From Deltaproteobacteria bacterium (GTDB taxonomy: Bacteria > Desulfobacterota > Binatia > UBA9968), in assembly GCA_016184235.1 (NCBI GenBank), contig JACPDC010000172.1, forward strand, positions 1 to 11,126: a DNA stretch of 11,126 nt, in the 5' to 3' direction. Positions 1-7,033 of the stretch are shown piece after piece (positions within the stretch are counted from its first letter, which is position 1; every line of letters begins with the position of its first letter). Below the pieces are notes generated by a model that saw only the letters and a program-made list of their open reading frames with translations, was not told the DNA's origin and did not search any database. The position numbers were made by a program, and so were the translations under genes.

Positions 1-1365
1 GACCTTCTCCATTTTCATGCCGCGAGAGCCTTTGCACAGCAGCCAGTCTCCGCGCCTGGCCTCTCTTCGAACCATCCGGGCGATATGCCGGTGATCTTTT
101 CCGATCGTCACCTTCTCCCCTTCCATCCCCCCGAGCAGCGCCCCTTGCCGAACCCGGCGCGCCTCCTTGCCGAGAAGATAGAGGCGATCGATGCGGTAGC
201 GCGCCACCTGATTCCCCAGCTCACGATGGCTCTTGCCGCTTGCTTCGCCCAGCTCCAGCATGTCCCCGAGAATAGCTATCCTGTTCCCCGAGCCTGCCAT
301 CCGGGACAGCGTCGCGAGCGCGGCTTCCATAGAAGCCGGATTGGCATTGTAGGCATCGTTGATAATCGCTGCGCCGCGCCATTTCTCCAACGACATCCGC
401 ATCGGAAAGGGCCGCACCGCTTCGAGCCCCGCGCGCATCGCCTCCAGATCGGCGCCGAGCCCGTAGGCCATCGCCGCGGCTGCCACCGCGTTGGCAACGT
501 TGTGCTCGCCGCAGAGTCGGAGCCGGATGCGCTGCCGCCTGTTGCCGACGCAAAGCGTAAATTCGATCCCTGCTGCCCGGGATACCCGTGATTCGCCCCT
601 CACCTCACCGCTCTTCCCATAGGTAATCTTATCGCCCTTAAAATCTTTTCCAAGACGCCGGACCCACGGGTCGTCCGCGTTCACCACAGCGAGTCCCCCG
701 GGATTCATGGCGCGAAAGAGCTCCCCCTTTTCCCGCGCGACCCCGGCCAGGCTGTGGAGTCCGGCGAGGTGCGCCGGCGCGACCGAGGTCACTAAGCCGA
801 TGTCAGGATCGGCGATCTCGGTCAGGCGCCGGATCTCTCCCGGCCGGCTCGTGCCCAGTTCCACCACGGCGACCCTCTCATGACCCCGCAGGAGCGTCAG
901 CGGCAGCCCCACGAGGTTGTTAAAGTTTCCTTCCGTCTTCAGAACCCTGCCGCGAAGCGCCCTGCCCCGGATCGCGGCTCGTTCGAGAATCGCGGCTACC
1001 ATCTCTTTCGTGGTCGTTTTTCCGTTCGAGCCCGTGATGGCCAAGACCTTGGGCGCCAGCCGCTTGCGACAGTAATGCGCCATATCCCCCAGGATCTGGA
1101 GCGTGTCCCGAACCCGAATTACCGTCGCCGCCTTCAGGCGCAGGGTTCCGGGCCGCTTATGGACCACCAGGCAGGCCGCCCCGCGCTCGACCGCCTCCTT
1201 CAGAAAGTCATGGCCGTCAAACCTCTCTCCTTTCAGAGCGACAAACACCGAGCCCCTGGCGACCTTTCCGGAATCGGTGATCACCTCGCCGCAGATCGCC
1301 CGACGCCCCTCTCGCAGGATCTTCCCGCCGGTCGCCACGAGAATTTCTTCCTTGGTCCATAACAT
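1..1365 (-). CDS. murF: UDP-N-acetylmuramoyl-tripeptide--D-alanyl-D-alanine ligase (MurF), C-terminus cut by window edge
   Basis: MurF is the cytoplasmic ATP-dependent ligase that adds D-Ala-D-Ala to UDP-MurNAc-tripeptide, completing the peptidoglycan pentapeptide precursor. Reading the minus strand from the ATG at 1365 gives 455 uninterrupted codons with no stop before base 1. The visible protein is therefore nearly full length for the family (about 450-470 aa) and only the last few residues are missing. Visible motifs are the ATP-binding loop GSNGKTTTKEM (residues about 112-122), TEGNFNNLVGLPLTLL, ELGTSRPGEI, the central-domain INDAYNANP, LGDMLELG, and the C-terminal KGSRGMKMEKV. The start at 1365 gives the usual MurF opening (MLWTKEEILVATGG). 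No Shine-Dalgarno sequence precedes it, because the 81-base gap to murE is filled with AT-rich repeat. It is the seventh gene of the dcw operon here. Identity is secure. Confidence 0.96.
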   Translation of the reverse strand, partial: MLWTKEEILVATGGKILREGRRAICGEVITDSGKVARGSVFVALKGERFDGHDFLKEAVERGAACLVVHKRPGTLRLKAATVIRVRDTLQILGDMAHYCRKRLAPKVLAITGSNGKTTTKEMVAAILERAAIRGRALRGRVLKTEGNFNNLVGLPLTLLRGHERVAVVELGTSRPGEIRRLTEIADPDIGLVTSVAPAHLAGLHSLAGVAREKGELFRAMNPGGLAVVNADDPWVRRLGKDFKGDKITYGKSGEVRGESRVSRAAGIEFTLCVGNRRQRIRLRLCGEHNVANAVAAAAMAYGLGADLEAMRAGLEAVRPFPMRMSLEKWRGAAIINDAYNANPASMEAALATLSRMAGSGNRIAILGDMLELGEASGKSHRELGNQVARYRIDRLYLLGKEARRVRQGALLGGMEGEKVTIGKDHRHIARMVRREARRGDWLLCKGSRGMKMEKV

Positions 1366-1369
1366 CTTG

Positions 1370-1444
1370 GTTATTGGTTACTCGTTATTAGTGACTGGTT
1401 AATCGTCAACTCTTAATTGCGTCTCTTTTCTAATAACCAATAAC
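1370..1444. repeat. AT-rich short-repeat tract with an 11-bp inverted repeat at the murE/murF junction
   Basis: The gap between murE and murF is strongly AT-rich in a GC-rich operon and is built of variants of TTATTGGTTA, TTATTAG and TAATAACCAATAAC. The 11-mer GTTATTGGTTA at 1370-1380 is repeated in perfect inverted form at 1434-1444. The tract runs into the last codons of murE and reaches the murF start, leaving no visible ribosome-binding site. TTATTGGTTACTCGT at 1371-1385 matches 14 of 15 bases at 7596-7610. It looks like a small dispersed repeat rather than a functional spacer; mobility is not demonstrated. Confidence 0.6.
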
Positions 1445-1446
1445 TA

Positions 1447-3018
1447 TTAACTTGTAACTGTTTTAAGCATTGCCAGCTCTTCCCTCGCCACTTCCCGATC
1501 GTCGAAATGGATCCGCCGAGCGCCCAAGATTTGATAATCCTCATGCCCTTTTCCCGCCAGCAGCACAAGGTCGCCGGCGCGCGCCAGCCGCAGAGCCAGG
1601 CGGATAGCGGCGCGCCGATCCGGCTCCACAAAGTAGCCCCTTTCCAATTTTAGATTTTGGATTTTGGATTTTGGATTTTCAAGCTGGGATTTGAAATTTG
1701 AGATCTGAAATTTTCGCAGGCCGGTCTTTTTCACTCCCGCCTCGATCTCTGCCAGGATGCTCAGCGGATCTTCGCTGCGCGGGTTATCCGAGGTGAGGAC
1801 TGCGAGATCTCCGAGGCGCCCGGCGATCTCGCCCATGAGAGCTCTCTTTCCCCGGTCGCGATCGCCGCCGCAACCGAAAACGCAGATCAGCTTTCCACCG
1901 GTGAGAGGTCGTACGGCAGAGATAACCTTCTCCAGGGCGTCCGGGGTATGAGCGTAATCGACCAAAACGGAGATGCCGAGGTCGTTCTGGATGCGCTCCA
2001 ATCTGCCCGGAACCGATCCCAGCCGGGCAATCCCGTCCGCAATGGCGTTTTTCGGCAGGCCCAGGGCAAAGCCCACGCCGACCGCGCCCAGGATGTTTTC
2101 CAGGTTGACCATGCCGATCAGCCCGGAAGAGAAATCGATCTCCTCATCCCTGGCGCGGATTCTCCCTCTAAGCCCGTCGATGTTTCCCTCGAACTCGACA
2201 GGGTGGACATCCCACTCCCGTCCCCGGCCGTAGCTCCAGACGTTTAAGCGCAAGCCGCGGATTTTATCCAAGAGCACTTTCCCTCTGGGGCCGGCGCCAT
2301 GAACCACCGCGAACTTTTTGCTCTTCGAGCTCGCTCCGAGGTAATCGGTGAACAGCCTGCTCTTGGCCGCAAAGTAACTCTCCATATCCACGTGAAAATC
2401 GAGATGGTCGCGAGTGAGATTGGTGAACAGGGCCCCGTCGAACTCGATGCCGCGAACTCTTTCCATCTCGAGCGCATGCGAGGAGGCTTCCATCGCCACC
2501 GAGCGCACCCCGGCGCCGGCCATCTCGGCCAGGAGCGCCTGCAGCTCCACCGACTCCGGGGTCGTGTGCGGCGCCGGCAAGGCGCGACCGGAGAACCTGT
2601 AGTTGATCGTGCCGATCACCCCCGGCGCCATCCCCGCCGCCGCAAAGATCGATTCCAAAAGATAAGTGACGGTGGTCTTGCCGTTGGTCCCGGTGACTCC
2701 GACCAGCACCATGCGACGACTGGGCTGGCCGAAATAGAGAGCTGACCACAGCCCCATGGTCCGCCTGACGCTGCGCACGCGAACCCACGCGGCGCCTTGA
2801 GGCAACGGGGTCTTGCGCTCCACGACCACTGCGGCGGCGCCCTCTTCGAGAGCCGCGGCGGCGAATCGGTGCCCGTCGGTGCGCGCACCGGGGACGGCAA
2901 AAAAGACATGGCCTTTTTTTACCTGCCGCGAATCGTAGGCAAGACCGCCGACCTCTTGATTCATATTTCCTTCGGCTTCTTCCACCTCGCCCACTTCCAC
3001 GAGATCTTTGAGCCTCAT
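1447..3018 (-). CDS. murE: UDP-N-acetylmuramoyl-L-alanyl-D-glutamate--2,6-diaminopimelate ligase (MurE)
   Basis: MurE is the cytoplasmic ATP-dependent ligase that adds the third residue of the peptidoglycan stem peptide. The 523-residue protein has the N-terminal UDP-binding domain (LAYDSRQVKKGHVFFAVPG, about 26-44) and the ATP loop GVTGTNGKTT (107-116). It also has HTTPESVELQ (151-160), the EASSHALEMERV segment (177-188), VDYAHTPDALE (353-363), FGCGGDRDRGKR (381-392), DNPR (411-414) and the C-terminal GKGHEDYQ (489-496). In this family DNPR marks meso-diaminopimelate rather than lysine specificity. The ATG at 3018 follows the ftsI stop by 5 bases, which suggests translational coupling. The protein is somewhat longer than usual because residues about 437-458 are encoded by an AT-rich in-frame insertion, and its last codons run into a second repeat. 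Function is very likely retained, since all core motifs are intact. Confidence 0.97.
   Translation of the reverse strand: MRLKDLVEVGEVEEAEGNMNQEVGGLAYDSRQVKKGHVFFAVPGARTDGHRFAAAALEEGAAAVVVERKTPLPQGAAWVRVRSVRRTMGLWSALYFGQPSRRMVLVGVTGTNGKTTVTYLLESIFAAAGMAPGVIGTINYRFSGRALPAPHTTPESVELQALLAEMAGAGVRSVAMEASSHALEMERVRGIEFDGALFTNLTRDHLDFHVDMESYFAAKSRLFTDYLGASSKSKKFAVVHGAGPRGKVLLDKIRGLRLNVWSYGRGREWDVHPVEFEGNIDGLRGRIRARDEEIDFSSGLIGMVNLENILGAVGVGFALGLPKNAIADGIARLGSVPGRLERIQNDLGISVLVDYAHTPDALEKVISAVRPLTGGKLICVFGCGGDRDRGKRALMGEIAGRLGDLAVLTSDNPRSEDPLSILAEIEAGVKKTGLRKFQISNFKSQLENPKSKIQNLKLERGYFVEPDRRAAIRLALRLARAGDLVLLAGKGHEDYQILGARRIHFDDREVAREELAMLKTVTS
1645..1710 (-). repeat. AT-rich tandem-like insertion inside murE, translated in frame
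   Basis: Within GC-rich murE, 66 bases are made of variants of the unit GATTTTGGATTTT (plus-strand sense), including three adjacent copies of a GGATTTT-like heptamer near 1660-1680. Read as part of murE it encodes FQISNFKSQLENPK followed by SKIQNLKLE, an Asn/Lys/Ser/Gln-rich stretch unlike the surrounding Ala/Arg/Leu-rich protein. It lies between the DNPR segment and the C-terminal GKGHE motif, a position that can tolerate a surface loop. The 22 codons preserve the frame. The composition and repetitiveness are seen directly; that it is a late insertion is an inference. Confidence 0.65.
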
Positions 3019-3023
3019 GGCGG

Positions 3024-4848
3024 TTAACCCTGGAGGTTGAGAGTCAGGGTCTCACCGCTTCCCCACACGGCGCCGGGCGCCGGCGACTGTTTCACAACGT
3101 AGCCGTTGCCGCGCAGCTCCACCCTGAGCTTCAGGATTCTGGCCTTCTCCACCGCCGCGCGCAAGCTCAAGCCGACGAAGTCCGGCACTTCCAAAGCGCC
3201 TGGTCGTTTTCCCGCTTCGTTTCCGCTCTTGCGTTCCACGCGCACCAAGGTCCCCTCTGTGGCCTGTGGCAGCGGCGGCGCTTCCGGCTTGTCCGGGACT
3301 ATGCCGAGGTGGCGCAGGGCGCCGCGCGCGATATTACGAAAGGCCGGCGCCGCCACCACGCCGCCGTAGACGTTGCCTTCCGGCTCATCGATAATGATCA
3401 GGAGAACGAGCCGGGGATCATCGGCGGGAACGAATCCTACAAACGACGCCACTCGCTTCTTGGCGGAATAGCCGCCGTGGGTGAGATCCGCCTTCTGGGC
3501 GGTCCCGGTCTTGCCGGCGACTTCGAAGCCCTCGACGCCGGCCATCAGACCGGTCCCCCCGTCGCTCACGACGCCCTTGAGGATGGAGGTTTGCGCCGTA
3601 CGCCATGACGAGCTGCATCGGCGTCACCGCGATGCCTTGGCCGAAGGCGTGCGTGGCCAAGTCGATCGACGACCAGCCATCCGGAGAGCGCACCATTCCG
3701 CTCGCCTCGCCGGGCATATCGATCCCGGTGGGACGGCCGAAACCGAATCTGTCGATATATTTGAAGTATCTGTCTTTTTTCAGCTTCTCGGCCACTTTCG
3801 TCACGCCGATGTTGCTCGAGTACTGAATAATCTTGTAGAAGGGCAGCCATCCGTACTCGTGGGTGTCGTGAATGGTCCTTCCGGCAAAGGGATATTTGCC
3901 GAACTCGCAATAGAAGAGATCCTCTTTCCCGACCACCCCTTCGTCCAGCGCGGCGGCGGCAAGAACCGTTTTGAAGGTGGAGCCGGGCTCGAAGCTGTCC
4001 GCCACCGCGCGATTGCGCCACTGCTGGGAGGACTGCCGGGCAAAGTTGTTGGGATTGAAAAACGGATAGTTCGCCAGCGCCAGGACCTCGCCGCTAAAAG
4101 GCTCCACGACAACGGCGATACCGGCTTGGGCGCGATATTTGGTGACGGCCGCTTCCAGCTGTTTTTCCGCGACGTGCTGGATCGAGGTATCGATGGTCAG
4201 GTGGATATCCGCGCCCGGCGGGATCTGAATCTCTTCTACTCCTTGGGCGAGAACCCTGCGGCCGAGGGCGTCCCGCTCGATCACGGGCGAGCCGCTCTCG
4301 CCGCGGATGTAGTTGTCATAATAGAGCTCCACGCCTTCCAGCCCTTGAGAATCCCTGCTCACGAAACCCACCACCTGGCCGGCGAGCTGCCCCTGGGGAT
4401 AATAACGATTGGGCTCGAAAGACATCCCCACCCCCTCGATATTGAGGGCCCGGATCCTTTCCGCCTCCTTGGGGCCGATCTGCCGCTTGAGCCAAACGAA
4501 CGGCTTTTCGGCCTTAAGTTTCTGCTCCAGCTCGACTTGGCTCACGCCTAAAGCCCGGGCCAGACTCCGGGCCGCCGCCTCCGGCTCTTTTATGCGGCGC
4601 GGCCGGGCGTAGACGGATTGAACCTCCAGGCTCAGGGCCAGCGGCTCTCCGGCCCGGTCCAGGATGGTCCCCCGCTTGGGCAGCACGATCCATTCTTTGA
4701 GGTGCTGCCTCTCGCCCAGCCGTTTGAGCTTTTCCCCTTGAAGGATTTGCAGCTGAAAGGCCCGCACCGCCACCGCCACAAAGAGCAGCACGAAAAAGAG
4801 GCTGGCCAGGGCCAGGCGGGATTTGATCCCCGGGAAAGATCGTCTCAT
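3024..4848 (-). pseudogene. ftsI: Septal peptidoglycan transpeptidase FtsI (PBP3-type, PASTA-containing), interrupted by an internal deletion with frame change
   Basis: FtsI cross-links septal peptidoglycan in the periplasm while anchored in the inner membrane. From the ATG at 4848, whose first bases overlap the ftsL stop as ATGA, the N-terminal part has one membrane segment (about 11-30) and the PBP dimerisation domain. It then has the transpeptidase SxxK motif in FEPGSTFKTV (S290, K293) and SSN (344-346), and reads correctly to TPMQLVMAYGA (residue 419, base about 3592). The normal sequence resumes in another frame at about 3590 with TSILKGVVSDGGTG, the AGKTGTAQ motif (about 3515-3492) and a C-terminal PASTA domain (VPDFVGLSLRAAVEKA onward, about 3190-3024). 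By family comparison roughly 45 residues are missing between the two parts. As written, translation would run out of frame to a stop at 3418 and lose KTG. Since ftsI is normally essential, an assembly error is more likely than a true pseudogene. Confidence 0.9.
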
Positions 4849-5192
4849 GGCAGCAGCACCACCTGGCCTTTCCCCGGTTCGGCCAGTCCAAGCCGGGAGC
4901 GCGCCATCGCCTCCAGCCGCTCGGGCGAGGTCAAGGTGGCGAGCTCAACTTTTAGCTCGCGATTTTCCTGTTCGAGCTGACTGTGCAGCTTGCTGGTGGT
5001 CGAAAGGACGTAACCCAAATGGACCACCTGCAGCCGCAGCCAAACATGCGACAAGGCGAGCCCGAGCAAACACAAACCTAACAGGAGAGTGGAGAGAAAA
5101 AACCGGGCCTGTCTGTGCGGATGAAGTCGATCTAGCTGCTGCCTCTTCAGGAGGCCTAGCCCCCACAACGGTCTGCCTAGGGCTGTGGCCAC
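4845..5192 (-). CDS. ftsL: Cell division protein FtsL
   Basis: FtsL is a small bitopic inner-membrane protein that, with FtsB and FtsQ, activates septal peptidoglycan synthesis by FtsW-FtsI. I chose the GTG at 5192 as start because a strong ribosome-binding site (AGGAGG) lies seven bases upstream, directly on the rsmH stop codon. Longer versions of the frame (to 5369) only overlap rsmH. The resulting 115-residue protein has a basic cytoplasmic N-terminus, one membrane segment (about 30-50) and a periplasmic heptad-like coiled coil (about 53-85). It ends with the FtsL-typical PERLEAMARSRLGLAEP (90-106). Its TGA overlaps the ftsI ATG. FtsL sequences are poorly conserved, so the call rests on size, topology and the fixed rsmH-ftsL-ftsI position. 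Confidence 0.9.
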   Translation of the reverse strand: MATALGRPLWGLGLLKRQQLDRLHPHRQARFFLSTLLLGLCLLGLALSHVWLRLQVVHLGYVLSTTSKLHSQLEQENRELKVELATLTSPERLEAMARSRLGLAEPGKGQVVLLP

Positions 5193-5199
5193 GCCTTTG

Positions 5200-5206
5200 C
5201 CTCCTA
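5200..5206 (-). promoter_or_regulatory. Ribosome-binding site that fixes the ftsL start
   Basis: On the minus strand TAGGAGG combines the rsmH stop codon (TAG) with a full Shine-Dalgarno core. The GTG at 5192 begins seven bases after it. This decides for a 115-residue FtsL over the longer frame from 5369, which would overlap rsmH, and suggests coupled translation of rsmH and ftsL. Confidence 0.75.
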
Positions 5207-6032
5207 AAGCCGTTCCGCGGCCCGGAGCTTGGCCGAGCGGGCGCGGGAATTGATCTGGGTCTCTCCTAGGGAGGGAAGGACGGGTCTGGAGGTTAACAGT
5301 CTGGCCTTTGCGCTCCAGCCGCAGCGGCAGAACATGGTCTTGGGAGGGCAGATGCAACTCTGGCTCCATTTGCGGAAGGCCTTCTTGACCAGCCGGTCTT
5401 CCAACGAGTGAAATGAGATCACCACCATGCGTCCCTTGGAAAGCAACAGCTCATGGGCGTCATCCAGGAAGCCGGCCAGGTGATCCAGCTCTCGATTGAC
5501 CGCGATTCTCAACGCCTGGAAGGTTTTGGTAGCGGGATGGATGCGTCCCCTGCGCCCGGCCGCCCGCGCGACGAGATCCGCCAACTCTGCGGTGGTCTCG
5601 ATCCTTTTTTTCCGGCGCTCTGAATCGATGGCCAGGGCGATACGGCGCGCGCGGGGCTCCTCGCCGTAGTCGCGCAGGATGCGCTCCAGCTCCGAGACGG
5701 GATAGGTATTGACAACCTTCCCGGGAATCCAGATGACGGGAGGACAATCCAAGATCCAGTAGGATCCCGTCCACTTTGTGCCAACCGATTTCTTTCAAGA
5801 TCTCCTTCGCTTCCGTAAAATTGGCCTGCCGGATGATCATGCGCTCCTCGAATCTCTTGAGCCTCTCCCCAGTGGCGGCGACAGCTTCTTCGTCCCAGTC
5901 CAGGCCGAGGAGCAGACCATCCGGACTGCTGAGCGTCAGGATCTGCTCGGCATGACCCCCACCGCCCAAGGTCCCGTCGAGGTACCTCTTATGCGCCTGG
6001 GGCTCCAGGAGATCCATGACCTCCCGCACCAT
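5204..6032 (-). pseudogene. rsmH: 16S rRNA (cytosine(1402)-N(4))-methyltransferase RsmH (MraW), interrupted by an internal deletion with frame change
   Basis: RsmH uses S-adenosylmethionine to methylate N4 of C1402 in the ribosomal P site. The N-terminal part (from 6032) has the SAM-binding DGTLGGGGHAEQIL (about 19-32), GLDWDEEA and KVDGILLDLGLSSRHLDS (86-103). The frame then fails near 5720. The C-terminal part continues in another frame with VVNTYPVSELERILRDYGEE, HPATKTFQALRIAVNREL, the hallmark VISFHSLEDRLVKKAF, a cysteine-containing CICPPKTMFCRCG and a stop at 5204. About 24 residues expected in between, including the family motif GFSFxxDGPLDMRMD, are absent. A second oddity is that the conserved N-terminal HAPV lies just upstream of the ATG at 6032 in the same frame, but no ATG, GTG or TTG precedes it closely. 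The true start may lie near 6059. An assembly defect is more plausible than gene decay. Confidence 0.9.
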
Positions 6033-6055
6033 AACAGGCGCGTGCGTGTAATCCG

Positions 6056-6418
6056 TTAATGGTATGTCCCGTCTCCCTCCCAGTCTTCGTCGAAGCTCTC
6101 GATGGCATCCTCCAAGGAGGTATAGTCCTCGAAGAACTGGTCCATGCCCACGACCCGAAAGATGTCCCTGAGATACGGGCTCATGCCCGCCAGTTTCAGG
6201 TCGCCGTTGAGATTTCTCAGGATCCTCAATCTCTCGACCAAGACCCCGATACTCAGGTAGTTGATGTGGTCCACCGCCTTGAGGTTTAGGACGACCTTGA
6301 GGCGGTCCTTCTCGATCAACGATCCGATGACGTCCTTGATCCGGACCATCTCGCGAAAATCGATATCGCCAGTGATGTCAATCACCGAAATATCCTGGAT
6401 CAGCTTCCGCTGCAGCAT
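6056..6418 (-). CDS. STAS-domain protein (anti-sigma factor antagonist-like) lacking the usual phosphoacceptor serine
   Basis: This 120-residue protein is a single STAS domain, the fold of SpoIIAA-type anti-sigma factor antagonists, which bind partner kinases or anti-sigma factors in the cytoplasm. Recognisable parts are the first strands (ISVIDITGDIDF, 10-21), the basic helix, KVVLNLKAVDHINYLSIGVL (41-60) and a C-terminal helix FEDYTSLEDAIESF. In classical members the segment reads D-S-S-G-L-G-V-L, with the phosphorylated serine. Here the aligned residues are N53-Y54-L55-S56-I57-G58-V59-L60, so the phosphorylation-site serine is replaced. A good ribosome-binding site (AAGGAGG) precedes the ATG at 6418. 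The gene sits 26 bases after mraZ and its TAA abuts rsmH, so it is cotranscribed with the dcw operon. No anti-sigma factor is encoded nearby. The fold call is firm; the partner is unknown. Confidence 0.85.
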   Translation of the reverse strand: MLQRKLIQDISVIDITGDIDFREMVRIKDVIGSLIEKDRLKVVLNLKAVDHINYLSIGVLVERLRILRNLNGDLKLAGMSPYLRDIFRVVGMDQFFEDYTSLEDAIESFDEDWEGDGTYH

Positions 6419-6444
6419 TTCTTATCCTCCTTTCGCCTGCCGAG

Positions 6445-6897
6445 CTAGAATCCCAAGTCGCCGAGAAAATCCGGGTCCTGCATCAGTTTTTCCTCGGCCT
6501 CTGCGAAGACCTTCTTCCACGCCTCCTTGTCCCACACCCGAAACTTGTCCAGTGCCGACACTAAAACGACGTCCCGCTTCAGGTTGGCGTAGCCGCGGAG
6601 CAGCGGCGGAATCAGGATACGTCCGTGCGTATCCACCGCACACTCGCAGGCGCCTCCCAGGTAATAATTCTGAAACAGCACCATACGGCGATCGAACTTT
6701 GGTTTTTTTCTGATCTCTTCTTCGAAGCGAATCCATTCGTCGAGCGGATAGACGTCCAGGCAGCGGCTGGCGTCAACGACAAAGTTAGTTATGACGATGC
6801 GCTCGTCCCCTTTGCCGAGAAGAACCTCTCGGAACCTCGCGGGGATACTCAATCGCCCCTTGGCATCCAACGTATGCTCGAAGCTGCCACGAAACAT
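6445..6897 (-). CDS. mraZ: Transcriptional regulator MraZ
   Basis: MraZ is a small AbrB-fold DNA-binding protein that forms ring oligomers and autoregulates the dcw operon, which it usually opens. The 150-residue product has the two expected halves. The first contains DAKGRLSIPARFRE (11-24) and the second DTHGRILIPPLLR (about 88-100), each matching the D-x-K/H-G-R motif of the family. Length is typical. The ATG at 6897 has only a modest ribosome-binding site (GGCGGGA). It stands first in the operon, downstream of a strong promoter and typical MraZ repeats, and is followed after 26 bases by the STAS gene. Identity is secure. Confidence 0.97.
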   Translation of the reverse strand: MFRGSFEHTLDAKGRLSIPARFREVLLGKGDERIVITNFVVDASRCLDVYPLDEWIRFEEEIRKKPKFDRRMVLFQNYYLGGACECAVDTHGRILIPPLLRGYANLKRDVVLVSALDKFRVWDKEAWKKVFAEAEEKLMQDPDFLGDLGF

Positions 6898-6922
6898 ACA
6901 CTTTTATCCCGCCGGGACTTTA

Positions 6923-6947
6923 TGGGAAATTATCCCACTTTATCCCA
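6923..6947 (-). promoter_or_regulatory. MraZ operator (pentamer repeats)
   Basis: On the minus strand two TGGGA pentamers at 6947-6943 and 6937-6933 are direct repeats at 10-bp spacing, within the duplicated decamer AAGTGGGATA. A third, inverted copy (TCCCA) follows at 6927-6923, again at 10-bp spacing. Direct TGGG[A/T/G] pentamers with 5-bp gaps just ahead of mraZ are the known MraZ binding pattern. They lie just downstream of the predicted transcription start, where a bound ring would block initiation or early elongation. The direct pair is convincing; a role for the inverted copy is inferred. Confidence 0.8.
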
Positions 6948-6958
6948 CTTAGAGGCGA

Positions 6959-6987
6959 TATATAGCCTCCCGGAGGCCGTCTGTCAA
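6959..6987 (-). promoter_or_regulatory. Predicted sigma-70-type promoter of the mraZ/dcw operon
   Basis: The minus strand has a perfect -35 hexamer TTGACA (6987-6982), a 17-base spacer and the -10 hexamer TATATA (6964-6959). The predicted start is near 6952, a few bases before the MraZ boxes and about 55 bases ahead of the mraZ ATG. The spacer carries the palindrome CCTCCCGGAGG, which could be a further protein site. Match and spacing are close to ideal. Confidence 0.75.
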
Positions 6988-7033
6988 TAAAAAAATTGGC
7001 CGTTTTAAAACGCTTTTTAAGTGTGGTATGGGG

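Noticed and set aside
85..591. Plus-strand open frame over murF
   Set aside because: Proline/arginine/histidine-rich shadow of the minus-strand murF frame, which carries all family motifs.
3481..4551. Long plus-strand open frame (356 codons) opposite ftsI
   Set aside because: It is antisense to a clear FtsI homologue; its length follows from the GC-rich codon pattern, and it has no recognisable domain.
4845..5369. Long version of FtsL (174 residues)
   Set aside because: The first 59 codons overlap rsmH out of frame; a GTG with an ideal ribosome-binding site starts at 5192.
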